Position numbers and translations under genes: made by a program | Shown: positions 1-8,020 of the stretch, piece after piece | Position numbering within the stretch: the first letter of the stretch is position 1 | How the letters are laid out: each line of letters starts with the position of its first letter | NCBI GenBank assembly: GCA_905221545.1 | Contig: CAJNDO010000004.1 | Location: forward strand, 1 to 64,000 | Reading direction: 5' to 3' | Source of the DNA: a bacterium | GTDB taxonomy: Bacteria > Bacillota > Bacilli > Lactobacillales > Streptococcaceae | Length of the DNA: 64,000 nucleotides | The notes under the pieces: generated by a model | The model's database searches: none | What the model was told of the DNA's origin: nothing | The model's input: the letters and a program-made list of their open reading frames with translations, nothing else

Positions 1-1089
1 GAATTACCATTGAAAGAGAAAGCTGGAAAAGAAATTCCAGAAGGAACTAAGTTCGAAAGTGATACTCCAGGCATCACAGTAGGCAAAGATGGTACAGTAA
101 CTGTCACAATCCCAGAAGGAGCAAAACCAGGTGATAAGATTACAGGAACAATCACCGTAACTTACCCAGATGGCTCAAAAGATATCGTTCCAGTGGAAGT
201 AACGGTTAGAGAGAAAGACAAAGACATCTACACCCCAGAGTACGACAAAGGAAATGGCAAACCAGGTGGCACTGTTGAATTATCATTGAAAGAGAAAGCT
301 GGAAAAGAAATTCCAGAAGGAACTAAGTTCGAAAGTGATACTCCAGGCATCACAGTAGGCAAAGATGGTAAAGTAACTGTAACAATCCCAGAAGGAGCAA
401 AACCAGGCGATAAGATTACAGGTACAATTACCGTAACTTACCCAGATGGATCAAAAGATATCGTTCCAGTGGAAGTAACAGTTAGAGAAAAAGACAAAGA
501 CATCTACACCCCAGAGTACGACAAAGGAAATGGCAAACCAGGTGGCACTGTTGAATTACCATTGAAAGAGAAAGCTGGAAAAGAAATTCCAGAAGGAACT
601 AAGTTCGAAAGTGATACTCCAGGCATCACAGTAGGCAAAGATGGTACAGTAACTGTCACAATCCCAGAAGGAGCAAAACCAGGCGATAAGATTACAGGTA
701 CAATTACCGTAACTTACCCAGATGGATCAAAAGATATTGTTCCAGTGGAAGTAATAGTTACCAACAAAGACAAAGACATCTACACCCCAGAGTACGACAA
801 AGGAAACGGAAAACCAGGAACTAAGGTAGAAATACCAGTCACACCAGATACTAATGGAGGTTCTGGTCAAGATACGCCTACACCAACAACTCCAACTCCA
901 GATGCAGTTACTCCGAATGCAGAACAGGTAGATCCTCAGACTACTATTGACAATGGAGCTAAGTCAAATGATTCTCAAAATGTATTGCCAAATACAGGAA
1001 CAGAATCAAATGCTGCTCTTGCATCTCTAGGACTTCTTGGACTATTGAGTGGATTTGGACTTGTAGCTCGCAAGAAAAAAGAAGACTAA
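1..1089 (+). CDS. LPXTG-anchored surface protein with Rib-like repeats (3' part)
   Basis: The frame is open from the first base, so the gene begins upstream and only the C-terminal ~362 residues are visible. They hold three tandem 92-residue repeats with the YPDGSKD motif of Rib/alpha-type bacterial surface repeats, then a Pro/Thr-rich wall-spanning stretch. The end is a sortase signal: LPNTG at bases 985-999, a hydrophobic helix, and the tail ARKKKED. The product should be covalently attached to peptidoglycan and displayed as a stalk or adhesin. The ligand-binding N-terminal part is outside the window, so the exact function cannot be named. A perfect inverted repeat follows the gene at 1193-1246. 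Confidence 0.93.
   Translation, partial: ELPLKEKAGKEIPEGTKFESDTPGITVGKDGTVTVTIPEGAKPGDKITGTITVTYPDGSKDIVPVEVTVREKDKDIYTPEYDKGNGKPGGTVELSLKEKAGKEIPEGTKFESDTPGITVGKDGKVTVTIPEGAKPGDKITGTITVTYPDGSKDIVPVEVTVREKDKDIYTPEYDKGNGKPGGTVELPLKEKAGKEIPEGTKFESDTPGITVGKDGTVTVTIPEGAKPGDKITGTITVTYPDGSKDIVPVEVIVTNKDKDIYTPEYDKGNGKPGTKVEIPVTPDTNGGSGQDTPTPTTPTPDAVTPNAEQVDPQTTIDNGAKSNDSQNVLPNTGTESNAALASLGLLGLLSGFGLVARKKKED
10..837 (+). repeat. three tandem 276-bp coding repeats
   Basis: The units 10-285, 286-561 and 562-837 each encode 92 residues beginning LKEKAGKEIPEG. They are nearly identical at DNA level, with only scattered changes (for example Thr to Lys after GKDG in the second unit, and VTVRE to VIVTN at the end of the third). 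A degenerate fourth start (KVEIPV) follows. The array continues off the left edge. Such arrays change copy number by recombination and are easily collapsed in assembly. Confidence 0.97.
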
Positions 1090-1192
1090 AAATTTAGTCA
1101 ATTAAACATTCATTCTTTTGTATTGTAAAGACAAACTAGATTGGTTCTGGGAATCGTGTTAGTCATAAAATAAAAAGAATGTATAGATAAAG

Positions 1193-1246
1193 AAAGCGAA
1201 CAATGCTAGGATTTTGTTAAAGGGAATTCTAAGTATTGTTCGCTTT
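1193..1246 (+). terminator. inverted repeat, probable terminator of the surface-protein gene
   Basis: A perfect 12-bp inverted repeat has its left arm at 1193-1204 (AAAGCGAACAAT) and its right arm at 1235-1246, separated by 30 bases. It is followed by only a short T run, which merges into the next promoter. The long loop makes it an atypical intrinsic terminator. Confidence 0.5.
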
Positions 1247-1248
1247 TG

Positions 1249-1257
1249 TGGTATAAT
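1249..1257 (+). promoter_or_regulatory. extended -10 promoter of hemW
   Basis: TGGTATAAT is an extended -10 element (TG-N-TATAAT). No good -35 is seen 17 bases upstream, as is common for extended -10 promoters. The A of the hemW ATG is only 8 bases after the last T of the -10, so the predicted transcript starts at or within a base or two of the start codon. Confidence 0.6.
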
Positions 1258-1264
1258 AATTACT

Positions 1265-2395
1265 ATGCAGAAGAAACCAATGTCAGCCTATGTGCACATC
1301 CCATTTTGTACCCAGATTTGTTATTATTGCGACTTTTCAAAGGTCTTCATCAAGAATCAGCCAGTTGATAGCTATTTGGAGCATCTGCTGGAAGAGTTTC
1401 GTTCTTATGATATTCAAAAGTTGCGAACTCTTTATATCGGTGGTGGTACACCGACAGCCCTGTCGGCTCCGCAACTGGAGGTATTACTGGATGGCTTGAC
1501 TAAAAACTTGGACTTGTCAGTCTTGGAAGAGTTGACCATTGAAGCCAATCCAGGCGACTTGGATGCGGATAAGATTGCTGTTTTGAAGAACTCGGCTGTC
1601 AATCGTGTTTCGCTAGGCGTGCAGACCTTTGATGACAAGATGCTGAAAAAGATTGGGCGCAGTCATTTGGAGAAGGATATTTATGAAAATATCGACCGTC
1701 TGAAACTGGCTGGTTTTGACAATATCTCTATTGATTTGATTTATGCACTGCCTGGTCAGACCATGGAGCAGGTCAAGGAAAATGTGGCTAAGGCTATTGG
1801 ACTGGATATTCCCCATATGAGTTTGTATAGCTTGATTTTGGAAAACCATACTGTCTTTATGAATCGGATGCGACGAGGAAAATTGCCTCTGCCTAAGGAG
1901 GAACTGGAAGCTGAGATGTTTGAGTACATCATCGCAGAGTTGGAGCGAGCGGGTTTTGAGCATTATGAGATTTCCAATTTCTCCAAACCCGGTTTTGAAA
2001 GTCGCCACAATCTCATGTACTGGGACAATGCTGAATACTATGGCATCGGTGCTGGGGCCTCTGGCTATGTCAATGGTGTTCGTTATAAAAACCATGGTCC
2101 GATTCGTCATTATCTCAGTGCGGTTGAGAAAGGCAATGCTCGTATCACAGAAGAGCACTTGAGTCAAAAAGAGCAAGTGGAAGAAGAAATGTTCCTAGGG
2201 CTCCGCAAGAAATCAGGGGTTTCCATGAGTAGATTTGAGGAGAAATTTGGACGGTCTTTTGAGGGGCTCTATGGAGAAATTGTCAGAGACTTGGTGCAGC
2301 AAGGTCTCATGCAGGTTGAATGTGACCGAGTTCGCATGACAAAGAGAGGTCTCTTTTTGGGAGACACCGTAGCAGAACGATTTATTTTGGAGTAA
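1265..2395 (+). CDS. hemW: radical SAM heme chaperone HemW (oxygen-independent coproporphyrinogen oxidase-like)
   Basis: This is a 376-residue radical-SAM protein. The N-terminal motif is HIPFC-x3-C-x2-CDF, which carries the three Fe-S cysteines, and GGGTPTAL forms the SAM-binding stretch. Cys-Asp-Phe after the third cysteine, rather than a fourth cysteine, fits HemW rather than true HemN. HemW family members bind and deliver heme rather than oxidise coproporphyrinogen. I chose ATG 1265; an upstream in-frame TTG at 1214 would place the promoter inside the gene. No Shine-Dalgarno is present, and the promoter geometry suggests a leaderless message. The thioesterase gene starts 4 bases after the stop. 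Confidence 0.9.
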   Translation: MQKKPMSAYVHIPFCTQICYYCDFSKVFIKNQPVDSYLEHLLEEFRSYDIQKLRTLYIGGGTPTALSAPQLEVLLDGLTKNLDLSVLEELTIEANPGDLDADKIAVLKNSAVNRVSLGVQTFDDKMLKKIGRSHLEKDIYENIDRLKLAGFDNISIDLIYALPGQTMEQVKENVAKAIGLDIPHMSLYSLILENHTVFMNRMRRGKLPLPKEELEAEMFEYIIAELERAGFEHYEISNFSKPGFESRHNLMYWDNAEYYGIGAGASGYVNGVRYKNHGPIRHYLSAVEKGNARITEEHLSQKEQVEEEMFLGLRKKSGVSMSRFEEKFGRSFEGLYGEIVRDLVQQGLMQVECDRVRMTKRGLFLGDTVAERFILE

Positions 2396-2399
2396 GATT

Positions 2400-3137
2400 A
2401 TGGGCTTAACTTATCAAATGAAAATGAAAATTCCTTTTGATATGGCTGATATGAACGGTCATATCAAGCTTCCAGATGTGATTTTACTATCCCTGCAAGT
2501 TTCAGGGATGCAGTCGATTGAGTTGGGAGTTAGTGATAAGGCCATTTTGGAAGAGCATAATCTGGTCTGGATTATCACCGAATACGATATTGAGGTGGTT
2601 CGTTTGCCTCGTTTTGCGGAAGAAATCACCATCGAAACGGAAGCACTGAGCTACAATCGACTCTTTTGCTATCGTCGCTTTACCATTTATGATGAAGCGG
2701 GGCATGAGCTCATCCACATGATGGCGACCTTTGTTCTGATGGACCGAGACAGTCGAAAAGTCCATGCTGTCGAACCAGAGATTGTGGCTCCTTACCAGTC
2801 TGATTTTGATAAAAAACTCATCCGCGGACCAAAGTATGAGTCCTTGGAAGAGCCTGTCAGCAAGGATTACCATGTTCGTTTTTACGACTTGGATATGAAT
2901 GGTCATGTCAATAACAGTAAATACTTAGACTGGATTTTTGAGGTCATGGGAGCAGATTTTTTGACCCAGTATATTCCCAAGAAAATCAACCTCAAGTATG
3001 TCAAGGAAGTGCGACCAGGTGGGGTGATTACATCGGCTGTTGAACGGACTGGACTGGAAAGCAAGCATGAAATTACAAGTGACGGGGCTACTAATGCCCA
3101 AGCTATTATCACATGGCAAGAAATAAAAAAGGATTAG
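2400..3137 (+). CDS. acyl-ACP thioesterase (FatA/FatB-like, double hotdog)
   Basis: A 245-residue cytosolic protein matching bacterial acyl-ACP thioesterases, which hydrolyse acyl-ACP to free fatty acid. Two hotdog halves are visible. The first has YQMKMKIPFDMADMNGH near the N-terminus. The second begins near residue 155 with the characteristic VRFYDLDMNGHVNNSKYLDW, holding the Asn/His catalytic region. The GGAG Shine-Dalgarno overlaps the hemW stop, indicating coupling. The length is close to the family norm (about 240-250). Its place between hemW and a NagD-type phosphatase suggests a housekeeping operon rather than a dedicated lipid pathway. Confidence 0.9.
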   Translation: MGLTYQMKMKIPFDMADMNGHIKLPDVILLSLQVSGMQSIELGVSDKAILEEHNLVWIITEYDIEVVRLPRFAEEITIETEALSYNRLFCYRRFTIYDEAGHELIHMMATFVLMDRDSRKVHAVEPEIVAPYQSDFDKKLIRGPKYESLEEPVSKDYHVRFYDLDMNGHVNNSKYLDWIFEVMGADFLTQYIPKKINLKYVKEVRPGGVITSAVERTGLESKHEITSDGATNAQAIITWQEIKKD

Positions 3138-3146
3138 AGAGAAAGT

Positions 3147-3920
3147 ATGAAATATAAAGGCTATTTAATTGATTTAGACGGTACTATTTATAAGGGGAAA
3201 GATCGAATCCCGGCAGGAGAGGCTTTTGTCCATGAATTGCAAAAGCGGGATATTCCCTATCTCTTTGTAACCAACAATACAACCCGCACACCAGAGAGTG
3301 TTCAGGAGATGCTGGCTCAGAATTTTAATATCGATACGCCCCTATCGACTGTCTACACAGCGACTTTGGCAACTATCGACTATATGAATGACTTGGGACT
3401 GGAAAAGACGGTCTATGTCATCGGAGAATCAGGACTCAAGGAAGCCATCAAGGCTGCCGGTTATGTGGAAGACAAGGAAAATCCAGCCTATGTGGTAGTA
3501 GGACTGGACTGGCAAGTCGACTATGAAAAATTTGCGACAGCAACTCTGGCTATCCAGAAGGGAGCTCACTTTATCGGAACCAATCCTGACCTCAACATCC
3601 CGACGGAACGTGGTCTTTTGCCAGGTGCTGGTTCACTGATTACCCTTCTTGAAGTGGCAACACGAGTGAAGCCTGTTTATATTGGAAAACCAAATGCCAT
3701 CATCATGGATAAGGCAGTTGAGCACTTAGGCTTGGAACGTGAAGAGTTGATTATGGTCGGGGACAACTATTTAACTGATATCCGAGCAGGGATTGACAAC
3801 GGCATTCCAACGCTCTTGGTGACAACAGGTTTTACCAAGGCAGAAGAAGTAGCAGACCTGCCAATCGCACCGACTCATGTGGTTTCGAGCTTAGCGGAGT
3901 GGGATTTTGATGAAAACTAA
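3147..3920 (+). CDS. HAD-family sugar phosphatase, NagD-like
   Basis: A 257-residue HAD-superfamily phosphatase of the NagD/AraL type (TIGR01457-like). Motif I is [11 protein letters not shown] with the nucleophilic Asp; motif II is FVTNNTTR; motif IV is [15 protein letters not shown]. The cap lies between motifs II and III, as in the class IIA enzymes. It probably dephosphorylates small sugar or nucleotide phosphates; the natural substrate cannot be read from sequence. A Shine-Dalgarno (GAGAGAAAG) precedes ATG 3147. The following membrane-protein gene overlaps its 3' end by 11 bases. Confidence 0.88.
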   Translation: MKYKGYLIDLDGTIYKGKDRIPAGEAFVHELQKRDIPYLFVTNNTTRTPESVQEMLAQNFNIDTPLSTVYTATLATIDYMNDLGLEKTVYVIGESGLKEAIKAAGYVEDKENPAYVVVGLDWQVDYEKFATATLAIQKGAHFIGTNPDLNIPTERGLLPGAGSLITLLEVATRVKPVYIGKPNAIIMDKAVEHLGLEREELIMVGDNYLTDIRAGIDNGIPTLLVTTGFTKAEEVADLPIAPTHVVSSLAEWDFDEN

Positions 3921-4527
3921 ACTGACCTTTTGGGGCTCTATGCTCTTTCTCCTCTCCCTCTCGATTCTTCTGACTATTTATCTGGCTTGGATTGTTTATC
4001 CATTGGAAATTCAGTGGCTGAATTTAACAAATCGGGTCTATTTAAAACCGGAAACCATTCAGTACAACTTTCATATCTTGATGAATTACCTGACCAATCC
4101 TTTTAGTCAGGTTCTAGAGATGCCAGATTTTCGTTCGTCAGCAGCTGGTCTGCACCATTTTGCGGTGGTGAAGAATCTCTTTCACTTGGTACAGTTAGTT
4201 GCCCTAGTGACTCTGCCAAGTTTCTATGTCTTTGTAAAAGGAATTGTGAAAAAGGGCTTTTTATCTCTATTCAGTAAAGGACTTCTGGCTCTAGTGGTCT
4301 TGCCTTTGCTGATTGGGCTTGGGGGAGTGTTGATTGGTTTTGACCAATTCTTTACTCTTTTTCATCAAATTCTCTTTGTGGGGGATGATACCTGGCTGTT
4401 TGATCCAGCCAAGGATCCTGTTATTCTGATTTTGCCAGAGACCTTCTTCCTGCATGCCTTCCTCCTCTTTTTTGCCCTCTATGAGACCTTCTTCGGTTTT
4501 CTGTACCTGAAAAGTCGTAGGAAGTGA
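3910..4527 (+). CDS. TIGR01906-type integral membrane protein
   Basis: A 205-residue hydrophobic protein with about four to five membrane spans: an N-terminal helix ([18 protein letters not shown]), a pair in the middle, and a C-terminal [16 protein letters not shown]. It resembles the TIGR01906 family found beside NagD genes in Firmicutes, whose biochemical role is not established. ATG 3910 is preferred over the in-frame TTG 3907. It overlaps the phosphatase gene by 11 bases, so it is translated coupled to it and is the last gene of the hemW operon, closed by the strong hairpin at 4553. Confidence 0.8.
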   Translation: MKTKLTFWGSMLFLLSLSILLTIYLAWIVYPLEIQWLNLTNRVYLKPETIQYNFHILMNYLTNPFSQVLEMPDFRSSAAGLHHFAVVKNLFHLVQLVALVTLPSFYVFVKGIVKKGFLSLFSKGLLALVVLPLLIGLGGVLIGFDQFFTLFHQILFVGDDTWLFDPAKDPVILILPETFFLHAFLLFFALYETFFGFLYLKSRRK

Positions 4528-4552
4528 AATTTTGGATGAAGCTTCATCAATA

Positions 4553-4607
4553 AAAACAGCCGAGATAGCCACAGTTGTTTCCTAACTGTGGCTATCTCGG
4601 CTGTTTT
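4553..4607. terminator. bidirectional rho-independent terminator
   Basis: A perfect 24-bp inverted repeat (left arm 4553-4576, right arm 4584-4607) has a 7-base loop, with an A run at the left and a T run at the right. It sits between the converging membrane-protein gene and the rgg-type gene and can serve both. A separate 14-bp palindrome (GATGAAGCTTCATC) lies at 4535-4548. Confidence 0.93.
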
Positions 4608-4655
4608 CTAACTTCATTCCCTGTTTATCGAGTTGGCCTGCACTTCACCCCTAAT

Positions 4656-5555
4656 CTATGGTAAATCAATTCCAGTTTTATTGAGCATTTTAACTTGTCG
4701 ATAGAAGATGTTTCTTATTTGAAAAAGAGTTTGATCCGGGAAAAGACTATTCCGACTGTCTAGATAGGATAAAAACTGAGTTGCCAGTTCTATTCCCTCC
4801 TTCTTATCTTGTCTGAGCAGATTATAACATTCTTGCATTTTAATGTGAAGAAATGAATCTAGCAATAGTTCTTTTTGGTAATTGAAATCCTTAATTCTAT
4901 ATAATTCAATCTTGTCCACTAAATCTTGAGCAAGTTGGTAATGCCCATTTCTAGAATAGGTTTGGATGATGTCTGCGAGTGTCGATACAAGCGCTCGTTT
5001 TTGTCGGATATCAGTAAATGGTTCTTCTAGTAAATCAAGAGCTGTTTTTGCAATTTGTTGAAGTGTTTCTGTAGGAAAGTCAAAATAGTGAATTACAAGA
5101 CTAAATATGATATAATCCTGTGGAAGCCAGTAGTTTAGATGAAATAAGGTAGTCTTAGCCCGATTGAGGATAGTCCAATCTTCTTTCGACAAATTCTCTC
5201 TCTTTCTAGGCACTTCTAAAGATTGGATATAGACATAATCAGTCATATAGGTGTCTATATCAAGTGTTTTAAGAAATTCTACAGCCTTAGTTGGTGTTGT
5301 GAATCTAGTTTTTTCAAATTCGGAAAATGAAGTATTCTGAATTTGATAACGCAACATCAACATTGTAATATCAGTGGGATCAAAGATTTTGAGATTTTCT
5401 AGGATTTTGTAGTAGGTATCCACCTTGATGGTCGTAATTCCTTTTTCAAATTTACTGAGGTTGTTGGGACTAATGGCTGTTCCAGCAGCTTCTTTTAGAG
5501 TAAAGCCCCTCTCCTCCCGGATTTGTTTGATAATTTCACCAAAGTTTATTTCCAT
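4656..5555 (-). CDS. Rgg/GadR/MutR-family transcriptional regulator
   Basis: A 299-residue regulator with an N-terminal Cro/CI-type helix-turn-helix (IKQIREERGFTLKEAAG, then ISPNNLSKFEKG, residues ~8-40). Residues ~80-290 form a long alpha-helical domain like the Rgg C-terminal region that binds short peptides. Length and layout fit the Rgg family. A clear Shine-Dalgarno (AAGGAG, minus strand, bases 5565-5570) precedes the start. It is divergent from two choline-binding-type genes, its likely targets. I looked in the intergenic region for a small hydrophobic peptide (SHP) gene and saw none, so the signal, if any, is elsewhere. Confidence 0.88.
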   Translation of the reverse strand: MEINFGEIIKQIREERGFTLKEAAGTAISPNNLSKFEKGITTIKVDTYYKILENLKIFDPTDITMLMLRYQIQNTSFSEFEKTRFTTPTKAVEFLKTLDIDTYMTDYVYIQSLEVPRKRENLSKEDWTILNRAKTTLFHLNYWLPQDYIIFSLVIHYFDFPTETLQQIAKTALDLLEEPFTDIRQKRALVSTLADIIQTYSRNGHYQLAQDLVDKIELYRIKDFNYQKELLLDSFLHIKMQECYNLLRQDKKEGIELATQFLSYLDSRNSLFPDQTLFQIRNIFYRQVKMLNKTGIDLP

Positions 5556-5748
5556 TTTACTAATCTCCTTGTGGTTTTACTTTATTATACACTATTTCAA
5601 GAAGATAAGAGAAAAAACTACAAAAAGATACGATTTTGAGAAGATTTGTAAGGGATTTCGGTAAAAATCCATTTTTTTCGTCGTTTTTCTTCACGAGTGG
5701 GAAAAATCTGCTATACTCTAGGGGAATAAGATTTAAAGGAGTTTGTCT
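5556..5748. promoter_or_regulatory. divergent promoter region rgg / choline-binding protein genes
   Basis: On the minus strand a TATAAT at 5584-5589 (read ATTATA on +) is the likely -10 of the regulator gene. On the plus strand TTCACG (5690-5695) and TATACT (5712-5717), 16 bases apart, form the promoter of the first surface-protein gene, followed by Shine-Dalgarno AAAGGAG at 5735-5741. Between them a short inverted repeat (GGATTT at 5653-5658 with AAATCC at 5665-5670) could be a regulator site; this last point is a guess. Confidence 0.5.
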
Positions 5749-6801
5749 ATGAAATTCAAACCAGTTTTGTTTGCTAGTTTAGCAGTAGCAGCGCTAGGAG
5801 CTGCGACAGTTTTTGATACCGAAGGAAGCTTGCCCTTCTCACCTCAAGTTGTTCATGCAAGTTCGAGTGATATCGTGGGGATTAAAAACCATGATATAAA
5901 AATCACACTAAAACAGCATCCTACATTAGAGAAGCTAGATATCACGGCTACAATTGATTCTTTGCCAAGAAGAAACTTCGATGCTAGTAGATATTTTCAT
6001 GGATACTTTAAAAATGTCCAAAATGGTAAAACTTTTTCATTTATTTTGCCATCTATAGAGTTTAAATCTTATGAATTATCAGTGACTAGTGAGTTTTACT
6101 GGAATGGTGGCTGGTCTATAGACGATGGTGATTATTGGATTGTATATTATGATACACTATCAGATGTAAATGATGGTTCTGCTCGCTATGAACACCGTTA
6201 CTATGGCCAGTCTGAGGTTGTAACCTTTAAAGATCATAAAATTGTCAGCATTGGAGGACGAGGACAAGCTGCAACCCAACCACAAAGCTCTCAAGCTCAA
6301 ACACCTGCTACACCTAGCAGCTCAGCTTCTGGCAAAAATGGCTGGTCAGGCAACTCTTACTACCAAAACGGTAACAAGGTCTATGGCAAGTGGATTTATG
6401 ATTACCAATATAAGTCTTACTTCTATATCGATGCTGCAGGTAACTATGTCCAAAATGCTTGGGTGGGTAATTACTACCTCAAATCAGGCGGTTACATGGC
6501 ACAAAATGAGTGGGTTTATGATAACAACTACGGAGCTTATTACTATTTGACAGGTGAAGGAAGCTATGCTCGTAGTTCTTGGGTTGGTAAGTATTACCTC
6601 AAGGCAAATGGTAAAATGGCTAAGAGCGAATGGATTTATGACAGAAATTATAGAGCCTACTATTATCTGACAGGTGAAGGAAGCTATGCCCGCAATACTT
6701 GGATTGGTGACTATTACCTTAAATCTAATGGTAAGATGGCCGTTAGTGAACGGACACCAGATGGCTACCGAGTAAATATGTTTGGTAAATGGATTCGTTA
6801 G
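5749..6801 (+). CDS. choline-binding-type secreted surface protein, paralog 1
   Basis: A 350-residue secreted protein. A signal peptide (residues ~1-38, ending near VVHASSS) precedes an N-terminal domain of ~140 residues that I do not recognise. A Gln/Ser/Thr linker follows, then three to four ~40-residue aromatic repeats of the pattern WVGxYYLKxNGxMAxSEWIYD. These resemble the choline-binding repeats of LytB-like pneumococcal proteins, so the product probably sits non-covalently on phosphocholine of teichoic acid. ATG 5749 is chosen over TTG 5743 because the Shine-Dalgarno at 5735-5741 is 7 bases away. No catalytic domain is visible. The next gene is a paralog. Confidence 0.82.
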   Translation: MKFKPVLFASLAVAALGAATVFDTEGSLPFSPQVVHASSSDIVGIKNHDIKITLKQHPTLEKLDITATIDSLPRRNFDASRYFHGYFKNVQNGKTFSFILPSIEFKSYELSVTSEFYWNGGWSIDDGDYWIVYYDTLSDVNDGSARYEHRYYGQSEVVTFKDHKIVSIGGRGQAATQPQSSQAQTPATPSSSASGKNGWSGNSYYQNGNKVYGKWIYDYQYKSYFYIDAAGNYVQNAWVGNYYLKSGGYMAQNEWVYDNNYGAYYYLTGEGSYARSSWVGKYYLKANGKMAKSEWIYDRNYRAYYYLTGEGSYARNTWIGDYYLKSNGKMAVSERTPDGYRVNMFGKWIR

Positions 6802-6820
6802 TAGGAGATGAGGGGAAGTT

Positions 6821-7921
6821 ATGTTGAAAATGAAAACAATGTTAGTCTCGACCTTATCTATTTTAGCACTAGGAACTGCAGCTCTCGTTAACGCTCAAGG
6901 AGTAATGGCTGACACTCCTAATATTGCTAAATCCGACTATGATCCTGCTAATGTTAAACATTTAAAAGTACAGATGAGTCTGAGTCAAGATACAAGTTCG
7001 GGAAAATTAAAGATTACGGCTAGCATTGACACCTTCCCAGAGGGAATGAATGAGGTTTCTATTCCATTTTTCTTGTTCAATGTGAAAACTCAAGTGACTG
7101 AAAAGTTCCCTGGATTAGCTGATGCCGTCTTTACACCTAGTCAACCAAACGTGACAAGAGAATACGATATGAACCAGGCGAATTTAAATGCCTTTGCGGA
7201 TGGAGAATATCGAATTGTTTTGAGAGCTCATAAACAGCCTCCGTATTATAATTATCGTTATTATGGTCACACTGATATTGTGACCATCCAAGACCATAAA
7301 ATGGTTGGGACAGGAAGTCATATCAATCATACTAAAAATGGATGGTTCGGTAATTCATACTATAAGAATGGTATTAAGGCAAGAAACGAATATATTCTCA
7401 GTTCTGATAGAAGAGGAGTATATTATGTAGATGCGGATGGTAACTTGGTTGAAAACAGATGGCGAGGGAACTTCTACTTTAAACCTGGTGGTTTAATGGC
7501 ACAGCAGGAGTGGATCTACGATAAGAATTATGGGGCTTGGTACTATATATTAGCTCAATCAGGATATGTAAAAAATGGTTGGATCGGCAATTACTACCTC
7601 AAATCTGATGGTAAAATGGCCCAGAGCGAGTGGATTTATGATAATCTTTATAAATCATATTACTATCTAACATCGAATGGAAGCTACGCTCGAAATGCTT
7701 GGGTTGGGAATTATTACCTCAAATCTAATGGTAAAATGGCCAAGAGTGAGTGGATTTATGACAGAAATTATGGAGCTTATTACTACTTAACGAGTGAAGG
7801 TAGTTATGCCCGCAATACTTGGGTAGGCAATTACTATCTTAAAGCTAACGGCAAGATGGCTGTCAATGAACGCACACCTGATGGTTACCGTGTAGATGGC
7901 TCAGGTAAATGGATTCGCTAA
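6821..7921 (+). CDS. choline-binding-type secreted surface protein, paralog 2
   Basis: A 366-residue paralog of the preceding gene: signal peptide (cleavage likely after VNAQGVMA, near residue 27), the same unrecognised N-terminal domain (shared YYGxxxIVTxxDHKxV ending), then four to five ~40-residue YYLKxNGKMA repeats and the common tail GYRVDxxGKWIR. It lacks the Gln/Ser-rich linker of paralog 1. It starts 19 bases after paralog 1, so the pair is probably co-transcribed under the Rgg-side promoter. ATG 6821 has AGGGGA 4 bases upstream; the in-frame ATG 6830 is an alternative. The stretches coding for the last repeats are very alike in both genes, which suggests duplication and gene conversion. 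Confidence 0.82.
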   Translation: MLKMKTMLVSTLSILALGTAALVNAQGVMADTPNIAKSDYDPANVKHLKVQMSLSQDTSSGKLKITASIDTFPEGMNEVSIPFFLFNVKTQVTEKFPGLADAVFTPSQPNVTREYDMNQANLNAFADGEYRIVLRAHKQPPYYNYRYYGHTDIVTIQDHKMVGTGSHINHTKNGWFGNSYYKNGIKARNEYILSSDRRGVYYVDADGNLVENRWRGNFYFKPGGLMAQQEWIYDKNYGAWYYILAQSGYVKNGWIGNYYLKSDGKMAQSEWIYDNLYKSYYYLTSNGSYARNAWVGNYYLKSNGKMAKSEWIYDRNYGAYYYLTSEGSYARNTWVGNYYLKANGKMAVNERTPDGYRVDGSGKWIR

Positions 7922-7963
7922 TAAGCTAGAGACTGAAATAGTTGTAATCTGTATGATAAAAGG

Positions 7964-7994
7964 AATCCTTTTAGGAAATTTTCTTAAAAGGATT
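7964..7994 (+). terminator. weak hairpin after the choline-binding pair
   Basis: A 10-bp stem (AATCCTTTTA at 7964-7973 with TAAAAGGATT at 7985-7994) has an 11-base loop. No proper T run follows, so termination efficiency is uncertain. Confidence 0.4.
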
Positions 7995-8020
7995 TCTCTG
8001 TATTTATAATTGAAAATAAA

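Noticed and set aside
10-837. Tandem repeats considered as a CRISPR or other repeat-spacer array
   Set aside because: The units are 276 bp, contiguous and coding with no spacers; they are protein repeats.
1613-2176. 187-codon minus-strand frame inside hemW
   Set aside because: It is antisense to a clear radical-SAM gene, has no ribosome site or family motif, and arises from codon bias.
4535-4548. 14-bp palindrome GATGAAGCTTCATC
   Set aside because: It lies right before a strong 24-bp terminator hairpin and has no other context; no evidence for a regulator site.
6345-7921. Repeated aromatic motifs considered as a glucan-binding (GTF/YG) domain
   Set aside because: The ~40-residue spacing and the WIYDxNYxAYYYL pattern look closer to LytB-like choline-binding repeats, though glucan binding is not fully excluded.
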